From: Verrucomicrobiia bacterium
GTDB taxonomy: Bacteria > Verrucomicrobiota > Verrucomicrobiia > Palsa-1439
NCBI GenBank assembly: GCA_022072455.1
Contig: JAJVHY010000003.1
Coordinates: 62,001-126,000 of the forward strand
Direction of reading: 5' to 3'
Length of the DNA stretch: 64,000 nt
Below, piece after piece: positions 25,948 to 33,719 of the stretch. Position 1 is the first letter of the stretch. Each line of letters opens with the position of its first letter. Under the pieces are notes generated by a model, which was not told where the DNA came from, ran no database searches, and saw only the letters and a program-made list of their open reading frames with translations. The translations under genes and the position numbers were made by a program.

Positions 25948-27193
25948 CTTCACCTGGCTGTTGATCTTGTTCCGCATCGTCGGCGTTCTGGTCGGCGTGA
26001 GTGCCGCGATATTTGTGTGCTGGCTGTTGGCGGGCCGGAAATTCCCGCAGCATCTGACGAGCGCGGTGTTCGGATGGCTGCTGCTCATCGTGTTGTGGGG
26101 CGTGGGTGGGTACGCGTTGACGACCCGGTATGCGCTGGGCCTCGGGGCGGTGACAAATCTGAGTGACCAATTTCCGTGGGGCATCTGGAAGGCGCTCGTC
26201 CTGTGCGGGATTTCGTTTGCGGCTGGGGGTTTTCTCACGGCCTGCATGGTCTATATCTTCCGGATTCGGACGTTCTATCCGATTCTGCGGCCGGTCGTGC
26301 TTGCGGCATATCTTGGCTACATGCTCTCGGCGTCCGGTTCGTTGCTGGTCGATCTCGGCCGGTATCATCAGATCTGGCGCCCGATATTCTTCTGGCAACA
26401 TCACTCGGTGCTCTTCGAGGTGTCATGGTGTGTGATGTTGTATACCGGTGTGTTGACGGTGGAATTCGCGCCGATTCTCCTCGATAAACTCGGCTGGCAC
26501 AAACTCGCGCATGTTGTCCATTCGATCACGGTGCCGTTCGTGATCTGCGGCGTGGTCCTGTCCACGTTGCACCAATCCTCACTCGGCTCGCTGTTTCTCA
26601 TCGTGCCGAACAAGCTGCTGCCGCTGTGGTACACCCCCCAGTTGCCGATTCTATTTTTCATCAGCGCACTGGCTTCGGGGTTTGCGATGGCGATTTTTGT
26701 GTCGGCGTTGGCGTTTTGGACGTTCCGGCGACCGCTGGAACCGCGCGTCTTGACGGCGCTGGCGAAGGGCATGACGCCGGTGTTGCTGGTGTATCTGTTC
26801 TTGCGGGTCGTGGATCTGACGGCGCGCAATGCGTGGCGGTATATCTTCGAGAATCCACTGCAAGGCGCCAGTTTCACGGTGGAGATGGTGCTGTTGACGG
26901 CGCCGCTGTTTGTGGTGTTGCGGACGCGGTGGTCGGGCCGGCGGCGCTGGGCGTTTGCGGCGGCGATCCCGGTGATTGTCGGCGTGATTCTGAACCGGCT
27001 CAATGTGGCGTGGATTGGGCTGTTGCCGGCGACGGGGGCGGATTATGTGCCGTCGTGGATCGAGACGGTGGTGACGTTGAATTTGGTATCGGTGGGCGTC
27101 GTGATCTTCGGACTCGCGGCCCGGTATTTGCCGCTGTTCGAGCACGCGACTCCGGGGGAACACGCGGAGGTTCCGGCGCATGTTCCGGCGTAG
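25940..27193 (+). CDS. NrfD/PsrC/HybB-family integral membrane protein
   Basis: A 417-residue polytopic protein with about ten membrane helices. FPWGIWKALVLCG near residue 75 and the following helices match NrfD/HybB-type subunits, which bind a quinone near the periplasmic face and work with a HybA-like Fe-S partner. The start at 25940 overlaps the Fe-S gene by eight bases and has GAGGAG upstream; a longer frame from 25892 lies inside the upstream gene and is not membrane-like. It completes a cytochrome/Fe-S/NrfD module like the Cbc complexes of metal-reducing bacteria. The direction (quinol oxidation or reverse) cannot be read from sequence. Confidence 0.88.
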   Translation: MHDFTWLLILFRIVGVLVGVSAAIFVCWLLAGRKFPQHLTSAVFGWLLLIVLWGVGGYALTTRYALGLGAVTNLSDQFPWGIWKALVLCGISFAAGGFLTACMVYIFRIRTFYPILRPVVLAAYLGYMLSASGSLLVDLGRYHQIWRPIFFWQHHSVLFEVSWCVMLYTGVLTVEFAPILLDKLGWHKLAHVVHSITVPFVICGVVLSTLHQSSLGSLFLIVPNKLLPLWYTPQLPILFFISALASGFAMAIFVSALAFWTFRRPLEPRVLTALAKGMTPVLLVYLFLRVVDLTARNAWRYIFENPLQGASFTVEMVLLTAPLFVVLRTRWSGRRRWAFAAAIPVIVGVILNRLNVAWIGLLPATGADYVPSWIETVVTLNLVSVGVVIFGLAARYLPLFEHATPGEHAEVPAHVPA

Positions 27194-28637
27194 TCTCACG
27201 GCGAAAGTGTTGGTGGCAGTCGGCGTCACTGTGGCGGTGGTGATCGCGATCTACACCTTCTTCGTCATCCGCGTCCAAAGTGTCTGGTGGCATGAACGGA
27301 CCCAGGCGCAGACGGTTATTGCGGCGACGCTGGTGCATGAATACCTCAACGGCGTCATGCTCAGTGACCGGCACGAAGAGGTGCAACGATTTTTGCTCGA
27401 ACTGCGCAAGTCCGACGAAATCTGGCGGGGCCGGATCGTCCGGCCGGATGGGTTGGTGATTTTTTCGACGGTGACACAGGAGGTCAACTGCAGTGTGGTG
27501 ACCCTGCCGGAGGGGTTGTTCAAGGAGGGACAAATTTTGCAGGGCGAACGAGTCGAAGCGGGGCAGCGGTACGCGGTGGCGATGCGCCCGATTCTTAATG
27601 GCCCGAGTTGTCAGCAATGCCACGATGCCCGGCAGCCGTACAACGGCGCGATCATCGCGGAGCGTTCGCTCGCGCCCGCCGAGGCCAACATCGCCACCAA
27701 CCGGAATCTGCTCATCGTCTATGGCGTGCTGATCTTCGCGTTGGTGGGCGTGGTGATCTGGTTGTTGATCGTGCGATTGGTCAGCCAGCCGGTCCGCGAG
27801 CTCCTCGCACAAATGCGCCGGGTCGAACGCGGCGATCTCACGGCGCACGCCGAGGCGCAGCGGCCGGATGAAATCGGCGAGCTGGCGCGGGACTTCAACG
27901 CAATGGTGCGGAGCCTGCAAACCGCCAAGCAGGAACTCCACGAGTCGCACGCGAAACAGATTCAGCAGACCAGCAAGCTCGCGACGATCGGCGAACTCGC
28001 GGCCGGGATCGCGCATGAGATTCGCAATCCGCTCGCCGGCATTGGCGCGGCGGTGGAAGTGGTGGCTGACGGGCGCGACCCCGAAGTGGTGGGCGAGATT
28101 CGCCGGCAAATCAACCGGTTGAACAATACCTTGCGCGACCTGCTGAACTTTTCCCGGCAACGCGAGCCGGAAGTGGCGCCGTGTCAGATTCCCGACTTGA
28201 TCCGGCCGATGCTGGCGCTCGTGCGTCCGGACGCGCAGAAACAACGGGTGCAGATCGTCGAAGACATCCCGGCGGACTTGCCAGCGATTGAGGTGGATGC
28301 GGGGCAGGTGCAGCAGGCAGTCTTGAATATTTTGCTCAATGCGATTCAGGCGATGCCGGCGGGCGGGACGTTGTTTGTGCGCGCTGCGGCAACCGCCGGC
28401 AAGGTCAAAATCGTGATCGCGGATACCGGTCCGGGTATTGCGGAGGAGAATCTGCCTAAAATCTTTTCACCGTTTTTCACGACGAAACATCAAGGAACCG
28501 GGTTGGGGCTGGCCATCACGCGGTCCATTGTCGAGAAAAACCAGGGAGTCATTACAGTTGCCAGTCAAGTGGGCCACGGCACGACGTTCACAATGGAGTT
28601 TGCCGTATGCGCCCGGGAGGTCGCGGTTTATGCCTAG
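27180..28637 (+). CDS. Sensor histidine kinase with a periplasmic c-haem site
   Basis: A 485-residue kinase. Membrane helices at about 10-30 and 177-199 enclose a periplasmic domain that contains one CXXCH motif, CQQCH at residues 144-148, directly before the second helix; this should bind a covalent haem c. HAMP (about 200-250), HisKA with His279 in GIAHEIRNPLAG, and a HATPase domain with GPGIAEENLP and GTGLGLAI follow. The gene overlaps nrfD-like by 14 and the response regulator by 8 bases, so it is co-transcribed with the cytochromes. I infer it senses redox state, a ligand such as NO or O2, or haem loading, and signals to the sigma-54 activator encoded next. Confidence 0.92.
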   Translation: MFRRSLTAKVLVAVGVTVAVVIAIYTFFVIRVQSVWWHERTQAQTVIAATLVHEYLNGVMLSDRHEEVQRFLLELRKSDEIWRGRIVRPDGLVIFSTVTQEVNCSVVTLPEGLFKEGQILQGERVEAGQRYAVAMRPILNGPSCQQCHDARQPYNGAIIAERSLAPAEANIATNRNLLIVYGVLIFALVGVVIWLLIVRLVSQPVRELLAQMRRVERGDLTAHAEAQRPDEIGELARDFNAMVRSLQTAKQELHESHAKQIQQTSKLATIGELAAGIAHEIRNPLAGIGAAVEVVADGRDPEVVGEIRRQINRLNNTLRDLLNFSRQREPEVAPCQIPDLIRPMLALVRPDAQKQRVQIVEDIPADLPAIEVDAGQVQQAVLNILLNAIQAMPAGGTLFVRAAATAGKVKIVIADTGPGIAEENLPKIFSPFFTTKHQGTGLGLAITRSIVEKNQGVITVASQVGHGTTFTMEFAVCAREVAVYA

Positions 28638-30030
28638 AACCAAAGTCTTGATCATTGACGACGAAAAGCTCGTGCGCTGGTCGTTGCAGCAAAAACTCAC
28701 TCGCGAAGGTTACGAGGTGGAGTCCGCGCCGACCGGCGAGGAAGGGCTGAACCTGATACGCGAGGACGGCTACGATCTCGTGCTGCTCGATTTGCGGCTG
28801 CCCGGCATGGACGGCGTGGAAGTGCTGCAGGAGATCCGGAAACTCGAAAAGGAAATCGGCGTGGTCATGCTCACGGCGGATACCGGGTTGGCGAAGGCGG
28901 TCGAGTGCGTCCGCTTGGGGGCGCACAATTATCTGACAAAACCGTTTGAGTTCGATCAGGTCAAAGTGGCGTTGGAGAAGGCGCGCGAGGACACGAAGCT
29001 GCGCCGGGAAGTCACGCGTCTCCGCCGGCAACAGCGCCGGCAGTTTTCCCTCGAAAATCTCGTGGGCCAAAGTCCGGCGCTGCGCGCGTTGCGGGAGATG
29101 CTCGGAAAAATCGCGGAGAGCGACGCGACGAGCGTGTTGATCGAGGGCGAGAACGGCACCGGCAAGGAGCTGGCGGCGCAGGCGATTCACTATGGAAGCG
29201 CGCGGGCAAATCAGCCGTTCATGGCGATCAATTGCTCGGCGATCCCGGAAAACCTGATCGAGAGCGAATTGTTTGGACATGAGCGCGGCGCATTTACGGA
29301 TGCGAAGACGACGAAGAAAGGATTGTTCGAGTTGGCCGATGGCGGGACGGTGTTGCTGGATGAGATCGGCGACATGCAGCCGATTTTACAGGCGAAGCTG
29401 CTGCGGGTGTTGGAATCCCGGCAGTTTTACCGGATTGGCGGGACGCAGCCGATCACGGTGGACGTGCGCGTGATTGCGGCGACGAACAAGAATCTTGAGG
29501 ACGCGGTGAATCACGGGGAGTTCCGGCAGGATTTGTATTACCGGCTGAAGGTGATTGCGGTGCGGATGCCGGAGTTGCGGAGTCTGGCGGAGGATATTCC
29601 GATCTTGGCGCGGCATTATCTCCGGCAGTTTGCGGAGGAGTACGGCAAGCCGGTCAAGCAGTTGGCGGAAGATGCGGCGAAGGTGTTGGCGGCGTATGCG
29701 TGGCCGGGGAATGTGCGCGAGTTGCGGAATGTGATTGAACGCTTGGTGATTCTGGAACAGGCACCGGTGATCGGCGCGGAGCAGTTGCCGGCGGATTTGC
29801 GGCGGCCCGGTAAGCCGGCGAGCCGGTCGTTGATCGAGTTGCCGGCGACGGGGGTGGCGTTGGTGGATGTGGAACGAGAGCTGGTCCGGCAGGCAATGGA
29901 GCGGGCGGGCGAGAATCAAAGTCACGCGGCGGCGTTGCTGGGGTTGGAACGGGACGCGTTGCGGCGGCGGTTGATCAAGTATGGCTATCTGACCAGTCAC
30001 GCACCGGAGGTCAGTGTGGCGCGGTGCTGA
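28630..30030 (+). CDS. NtrC-family sigma-54-dependent response regulator
   Basis: A 466-residue activator. Receiver: acidic pair Asp10-Asp11, phospho-acceptor Asp54 in LLDLRLPG, Thr in MLTADTG and Lys in LTKPFEF. AAA+ domain: Walker A GENGTGKE, sigma-54 contact loop GAFTDA (a variant of GAFTGA shared by many response regulators that continue with a KKGLFE block), Walker B LLDEIGDM, and an arginine-finger region. A Fis-type helix-turn-helix closes the C-terminus (HAAALLGLERDALRRRL). The start at 28630 overlaps the kinase by ATGCCTAG. It is the only sigma-54 activator in the window, and seven -24/-12 promoter matches lie around it, making it the probable regulator of the cytochrome and haem genes. 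Confidence 0.93.
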   Translation: MPRTKVLIIDDEKLVRWSLQQKLTREGYEVESAPTGEEGLNLIREDGYDLVLLDLRLPGMDGVEVLQEIRKLEKEIGVVMLTADTGLAKAVECVRLGAHNYLTKPFEFDQVKVALEKAREDTKLRREVTRLRRQQRRQFSLENLVGQSPALRALREMLGKIAESDATSVLIEGENGTGKELAAQAIHYGSARANQPFMAINCSAIPENLIESELFGHERGAFTDAKTTKKGLFELADGGTVLLDEIGDMQPILQAKLLRVLESRQFYRIGGTQPITVDVRVIAATNKNLEDAVNHGEFRQDLYYRLKVIAVRMPELRSLAEDIPILARHYLRQFAEEYGKPVKQLAEDAAKVLAAYAWPGNVRELRNVIERLVILEQAPVIGAEQLPADLRRPGKPASRSLIELPATGVALVDVERELVRQAMERAGENQSHAAALLGLERDALRRRLIKYGYLTSHAPEVSVARC

Positions 30031-30112
30031 TGACGATGACGAGGGCGGAGAGGATGATCACGATCAAGCCAATCAGGGCGAGCCAAAACGCGAGCTGTTT
30101 ACTGGTCAGCAT
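30011..30112 (-). CDS. Putative 33-residue membrane peptide
   Basis: A minus-strand frame encodes MLTSKQLAFWLALIG followed by an uninterrupted hydrophobic stretch and the ending STAPH, i.e. one membrane helix with a short polar tail. Its 3' end overlaps the response regulator gene by 20 bases. It has no Shine-Dalgarno sequence, but a sigma-54 promoter match (30125-30143, minus) would start transcription about five bases before its ATG. Expression is unproven. Small single-helix peptides next to respiratory complexes are often accessory subunits, but that is inference. Confidence 0.4.
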   Translation of the reverse strand: MLTSKQLAFWLALIGLIVIILSALVIVISTAPH

Positions 30113-30335
30113 TTGTTTGTTGGGTCAAGCACTGGTTGTGCCTTTGGCGTTGAGTTCGGCGGGATTACTCGATAAGATGAACGGTGTTGGGTCCGGAGAG
30201 TTAGCCGTGGTGCGCGGAAGTACGCGTGATTCTGCGCGATAGCGCGCAGCCGCTGGGGAACAAACCTGCGGCAGTAGTCGTGAAGAATGTGTATACGGCT
30301 GACAATGTGATGGTTGTGTTGGGAAGGGTGAACGG
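30113..30335. other. Regulatory intergenic region upstream of the nonahaem cytochrome
   Basis: This region carries the minus-strand sigma-54 match, a perfect 7-bp dyad CTGCGCG-ATAG-CGCGCAG at 30232-30249 centred about 110 bases upstream of the -12 element of the next promoter, and a half-conserved TGACA-ATG-TGATG at 30300-30312. The dyad could be an activator site different from the TGACA-type. No further gene was seen. Confidence 0.4.
30125..30143 (-). promoter_or_regulatory. Sigma-54 -24/-12 promoter match (minus), small peptide
   Basis: The minus strand reads AGGCACAACCAGTGCTTGA, with GG and GC 10 bases apart. The predicted start near 30117 lies only about five bases before the ATG at 30112. 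Its core ACCAGTGCT is identical to that of the hemA promoter. As the target gene is itself uncertain, this is a moderate candidate. Confidence 0.45.
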
Positions 30336-30350
30336 TGGCACATCGGTTGC
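30336..30350 (+). promoter_or_regulatory. Sigma-54 -24/-12 promoter match, outer cytochrome operon
   Basis: TGGCACATCGGTTGC fits TGGCAC-N5-TTGC exactly, with GG at 30337-30338 and GC at 30349-30350. The predicted start near 30362 is followed by GGAGGA (30364-30369) and ATG 30380. This excludes an in-frame upstream start at 30335 that would read through the promoter. Confidence 0.75.
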
Positions 30351-30379
30351 CATATGAACTAACGGAGGAAGATAAACAC

Positions 30380-32830
30380 ATGTTCTCAATCAAACATCTC
30401 GGGCGGTTCAGCGCGCTGGTCAGCGTGGCGGCATTTCTGGCAAGCACGGCAATCAACCTCAACGCGGCGACACCGCCGGCACAGGTTGGAATTATCACCA
30501 TCGGCGGGAGCCCCGTTTCGGGTGGCGAAATTTATTATCAATTTGTTTTGGAAGCGACCGACCCCGGCACATTAGTCGTGAAGGCAAAGATCAAGGGCAA
30601 GAAGTTGAAAGCCACATTGCCGGATCTGACTCAGAATGTCGCGGCGGGCCTCAGCCCGGTGACCGGGCCGGTTTATCAGCTCCCTTCCGACTTTGTCGGC
30701 ACGGCCAAACTCCAAACCAAGATCAGTTTGAATGGCAAAAAGCTGTCCACGAAGACGGTGGAATTTGCCGTGACCGCGCCCCCGCCGCCGCCCGCGGCGC
30801 CGACGGCCGTGACGTTGCGGGATGTTGGGTTTGAGAATCTGGTGACGTTGGACGGCAGCGCTGTTCCCGCCGGGTCGCTCGGCGTAAGTCCAACCTATGA
30901 GTGGACGCAACTCGCCGGGATGCCGGCCGTGTTGAGTTCGACCACCGCGGTGGCGCCGACGTTTACGACCGGGCACCTGACGAACTTTGTGGACATGGCG
31001 GAGAAGTTTGGCGGCATTGACGGCGTTGGGTTCGACGCCGAGCAGGTGAAGGAGAGCACGTACCAATTTCAATTGGTCGTTTCCGGCAATGGCCAATCGC
31101 GGACGGGAGTTTTCACGGTGGTCTGCACCAGTATTGCACCCAAACAACCCAATACGCCGATTGGTGCGCTCGCATATTTCAAAGCCGAAACCAACAGCAC
31201 GGACTGGGTGTTGGTGTCCAAGCCGATCGGCTCAACCTCCACGCTGATCAATCCGAATTCCTTGACCCCTGCTCTGCGGCCTGACCTCGAGGGTACTTAC
31301 ATCATTCAGGACAATGTGTCCGGCGCGATCCGCACGAATACCGGCGCGAGTTGGACGGGCGTCGAATTCTGCGCGATCTGCCACGGGCCCGGCAACACCG
31401 TCGGCTTGCCCGACCTGGTTACGCCGTGGGAGAAGACCGGGCATGCGACCTTCTTCAAAGAGATGATCACCAGCGGGCCGGCGTACTACAATGAGAGCTG
31501 CATCGGCTGCCACACGGTTGGGTACGACAAGACGCCAACGGCGGTGAACAATGGTTTTGATGACGTCGCCAAGGATCTCGGTTGGAAGTTCCCATCCTCA
31601 ATCAATTCCAACAACTGGAATAACATGCCGGTGCAGTTGCAACGCTTGTCCAACATCCAATGCGAAAGCTGTCACGGCCCCGGCAGCCGACATCCTGGTG
31701 CCACCTCGGTCAGCTTGAACGTGGCGGTCTGCGCGCAATGCCACCAAGATGGGCACTATCATACCCGCGTCGAACAATGGGAACGTTCCCCGCACTTCAA
31801 GGGCTTCAAGGAACTTTCCGAGGAAGAAGGCGAACGCTCCACTTGCTCCCGGTGTCACGCGCCAGATGGTTATGTTGATGTTGCCAAACGGATCGCCAGC
31901 GGTCAGGACGTCGTCACGGCTTCCAAGACGAATAACTACGCGACCGGTATCGGCGAACTGATCTGTCAGGGCTGCCATGATCCGCATCACACCTTCGACG
32001 ATCCCGAGCGTCATCAGCTCCGCATCTTCGACGAAGTCGTGATCGGCGCGCCGGCGGCGGCGGGCAGCATTGTCCTATCGAACCAAGGCGCGTCGGCGAC
32101 CTGCATGTACTGCCATAACTCGCGCAACTTGCCCGAGCAGTTGAGCGGCGGAAATCCATACTATCGGAGCACTCGCAGCGGGCAGATCTCCGGGCCGCAC
32201 CTGAGTCCGGTTTCGGAAGTGCTTAACGGATTGGGCGCGTTGACGTACGGCGTGCCGATGGGCAATACGTTCCACACCTATGGCGCGAACTGCATCTCTT
32301 GTCACATGTATCCCAATCCCGCGATTGGCGCGGCCGGGCATAACCAAGTTGGCGACCACACCTTCAAGATGTACTACATGGATGGCGACACGAAGGTGGA
32401 GAATCTCGCGGCGTGTAACCAATGCCATGCCGGGTCGTTCGCGGTCGATAAGTTCGACTTCAAGTCACTGGCCGCCAAAGACTGGGACGGCAACGGCAAC
32501 GTGGATGGGATTCAAACCGAAACCTTGGGTCTGCTCGGCTCCTTGGAGACCATGCTGAACACGACCGGACTGCAATCCATCACCAATGAGCTTGGTGACA
32601 CAACAGGCTTCCGTACCAACGGCCTCTCCGCGGTCTTTGAAGTCCGCGAAGCCCAGCTCAAAGCCACATGGAACTGGATGCTGATCACGCGCGACAACAG
32701 CAAGGGCGTGCATAATCCACTATTCACGCTCCGCTTGTTGCAGAACACGTATACAGACCTTAGCACGAACTATTACGGGGACGTGAGTCAGACGTTCCAA
32801 AACGCGTTCCCAAGCGCCGTCCTCCGGTAA
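30380..32830 (+). CDS. Secreted nonahaem cytochrome c with Ig-like N-terminal region
   Basis: An 816-residue protein with a signal peptide (about residues 1-32, ending NLNAA). Residues 33-260 are beta-rich; the part near 145-255 (after a Pro-rich spacer) resembles a PKD/Ig-like repeat with PTYEWTQLAG. Nine CXXCH motifs then occur between about residues 340 and 705: CAICH, CIGCH, CESCH, CAQCH, CSRCH, CQGCH, CMYCH, CISCH and CNQCH. There is no lipobox or membrane anchor. With the following DmsE-like cytochrome and beta-barrel it has the position of the extracellular or terminal cytochrome of a porin-cytochrome conduit. The ATG has GGAGGA at a good distance and a sigma-54 promoter directly upstream. 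Confidence 0.88.
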   Translation: MFSIKHLGRFSALVSVAAFLASTAINLNAATPPAQVGIITIGGSPVSGGEIYYQFVLEATDPGTLVVKAKIKGKKLKATLPDLTQNVAAGLSPVTGPVYQLPSDFVGTAKLQTKISLNGKKLSTKTVEFAVTAPPPPPAAPTAVTLRDVGFENLVTLDGSAVPAGSLGVSPTYEWTQLAGMPAVLSSTTAVAPTFTTGHLTNFVDMAEKFGGIDGVGFDAEQVKESTYQFQLVVSGNGQSRTGVFTVVCTSIAPKQPNTPIGALAYFKAETNSTDWVLVSKPIGSTSTLINPNSLTPALRPDLEGTYIIQDNVSGAIRTNTGASWTGVEFCAICHGPGNTVGLPDLVTPWEKTGHATFFKEMITSGPAYYNESCIGCHTVGYDKTPTAVNNGFDDVAKDLGWKFPSSINSNNWNNMPVQLQRLSNIQCESCHGPGSRHPGATSVSLNVAVCAQCHQDGHYHTRVEQWERSPHFKGFKELSEEEGERSTCSRCHAPDGYVDVAKRIASGQDVVTASKTNNYATGIGELICQGCHDPHHTFDDPERHQLRIFDEVVIGAPAAAGSIVLSNQGASATCMYCHNSRNLPEQLSGGNPYYRSTRSGQISGPHLSPVSEVLNGLGALTYGVPMGNTFHTYGANCISCHMYPNPAIGAAGHNQVGDHTFKMYYMDGDTKVENLAACNQCHAGSFAVDKFDFKSLAAKDWDGNGNVDGIQTETLGLLGSLETMLNTTGLQSITNELGDTTGFRTNGLSAVFEVREAQLKATWNWMLITRDNSKGVHNPLFTLRLLQNTYTDLSTNYYGDVSQTFQNAFPSAVLR

Positions 32831-32854
32831 GCCGGAGCCGGTCGGGAAGTCTTG

Positions 32855-32883
32855 CCGGGCGGCGCGCGATCCGCGCCGCCCGG
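32855..32883. terminator. Strong hairpin between cytochrome genes
   Basis: A 12-bp GC-only stem (CCGGGCGGCGCG with its complement) around a 5-base loop lies between the nonahaem cytochrome and the DmsE-like gene. It lacks a T run, so it may act as partial attenuator or protect the 3' end of the upstream message, letting the extracellular cytochrome be made in excess. A smaller hairpin (CTCCGG-TAAG-CCGGAG) at 32822-32837 covers the stop codon. Confidence 0.5.
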
Positions 32884-32893
32884 TTGCAGTAAA

Positions 32894-33718
32894 ATGAGGT
32901 GCGCCTTGAAGAAACAATACTTCACCAATCCGGTTGTGATCGGCACGATTAGCGGTCTGGCGTTGATCGCGTTGGCTATCTCCTGCGCCACCGTCAACCG
33001 CGTCGTCGTTGTCCCGCCGATGATTGCCGGCGCCAAATACGTCGGGATGGATTCCTGCGCGCTCTGCCACGAGAAAGAAGTCAAAAACTTCACCCGCACC
33101 CAGCATTCCCGGATCGAACTCCGCGAAGTCGTCGATAAAGAAGAAGTGGCCGGCCTCGGCTGCGAGGCGTGTCACGGCCCCGGCAGTCTCCACGTCGAAG
33201 CTGGCGGCGGCAAAGGCAAATTCATCCTTTCCGGCAAGGAAGCCGACAGTTGTTTCCAGTGTCACCTCGACAAACGCGCGGAATTCAGCCTCGCCTCGCA
33301 TCATCCCGTCCGCGAAGGGAAAATGCACTGCACCGCGTGTCACAACCCGCACGGTGACGACATCAACCAGCCGGCTGGCGCCCTTCACCATCGTGCCGAC
33401 GCGGTTTGCGCGCAGTGCCACAAAGAACAAGCCCGCCCGCGTGTCTTTGAACACGAAGCCATGCGCGAAGGTTGCACCACCTGTCACAACCCCCACGGCT
33501 CGATCAATGCGAATCTCCTCGTCCAACGTGACAACAATCTCTGTCTCAAATGTCACGCCCAAGTCGCTGCGCCCAACACGGCCGGCACGGTGATGATCGG
33601 CAAGGTCCCCCACGCCGGTTTCGCCGGCAACAGCCTCCTCCAACAAGGCACCTGCTTCAGTGCCGGCTGTCATACCGCCGTCCACGGCTCAGACGTCAAC
33701 TCCCACTTGAGGTACTGA
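32894..33718 (+). CDS. DmsE/MtrA-like periplasmic multihaem cytochrome c
   Basis: A 274-residue protein with an N-terminal hydrophobic segment ending in IALAISC, possibly a lipobox, otherwise an uncleaved anchor. Seven CXXCH motifs (CALCH, CEACH, CFQCH, CTACH, CAQCH, CTTCH, CLKCH) and one CX4CH (CFSAGCH) near the end give up to eight haems. Repeats such as CHNPHG and the ending CH..VHGS are typical of the DmsE family, whose members thread outer-membrane barrels as MtrA does; canonical MtrA has ten haems. The barrel gene follows two bases after the stop. The ATG at 32894 has no clear Shine-Dalgarno sequence. Confidence 0.88.
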   Translation: MRCALKKQYFTNPVVIGTISGLALIALAISCATVNRVVVVPPMIAGAKYVGMDSCALCHEKEVKNFTRTQHSRIELREVVDKEEVAGLGCEACHGPGSLHVEAGGGKGKFILSGKEADSCFQCHLDKRAEFSLASHHPVREGKMHCTACHNPHGDDINQPAGALHHRADAVCAQCHKEQARPRVFEHEAMREGCTTCHNPHGSINANLLVQRDNNLCLKCHAQVAAPNTAGTVMIGKVPHAGFAGNSLLQQGTCFSAGCHTAVHGSDVNSHLRY

Positions 33719-33719
33719 G

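Noticed and set aside
28630-30030. GAFTDA in place of GAFTGA as a sign of a non-functional sigma-54 activator
   Set aside because: The GAFTDA-KKGLFE form is common in functional-looking NtrC-family regulators, and Walker A, Walker B and the DNA-binding domain are intact.
30335-30379. Upstream in-frame start for the nonahaem cytochrome
   Set aside because: It would lie within the sigma-54 promoter, upstream of the predicted transcript start, and the ATG at 30380 has a strong Shine-Dalgarno sequence and begins a proper signal peptide.
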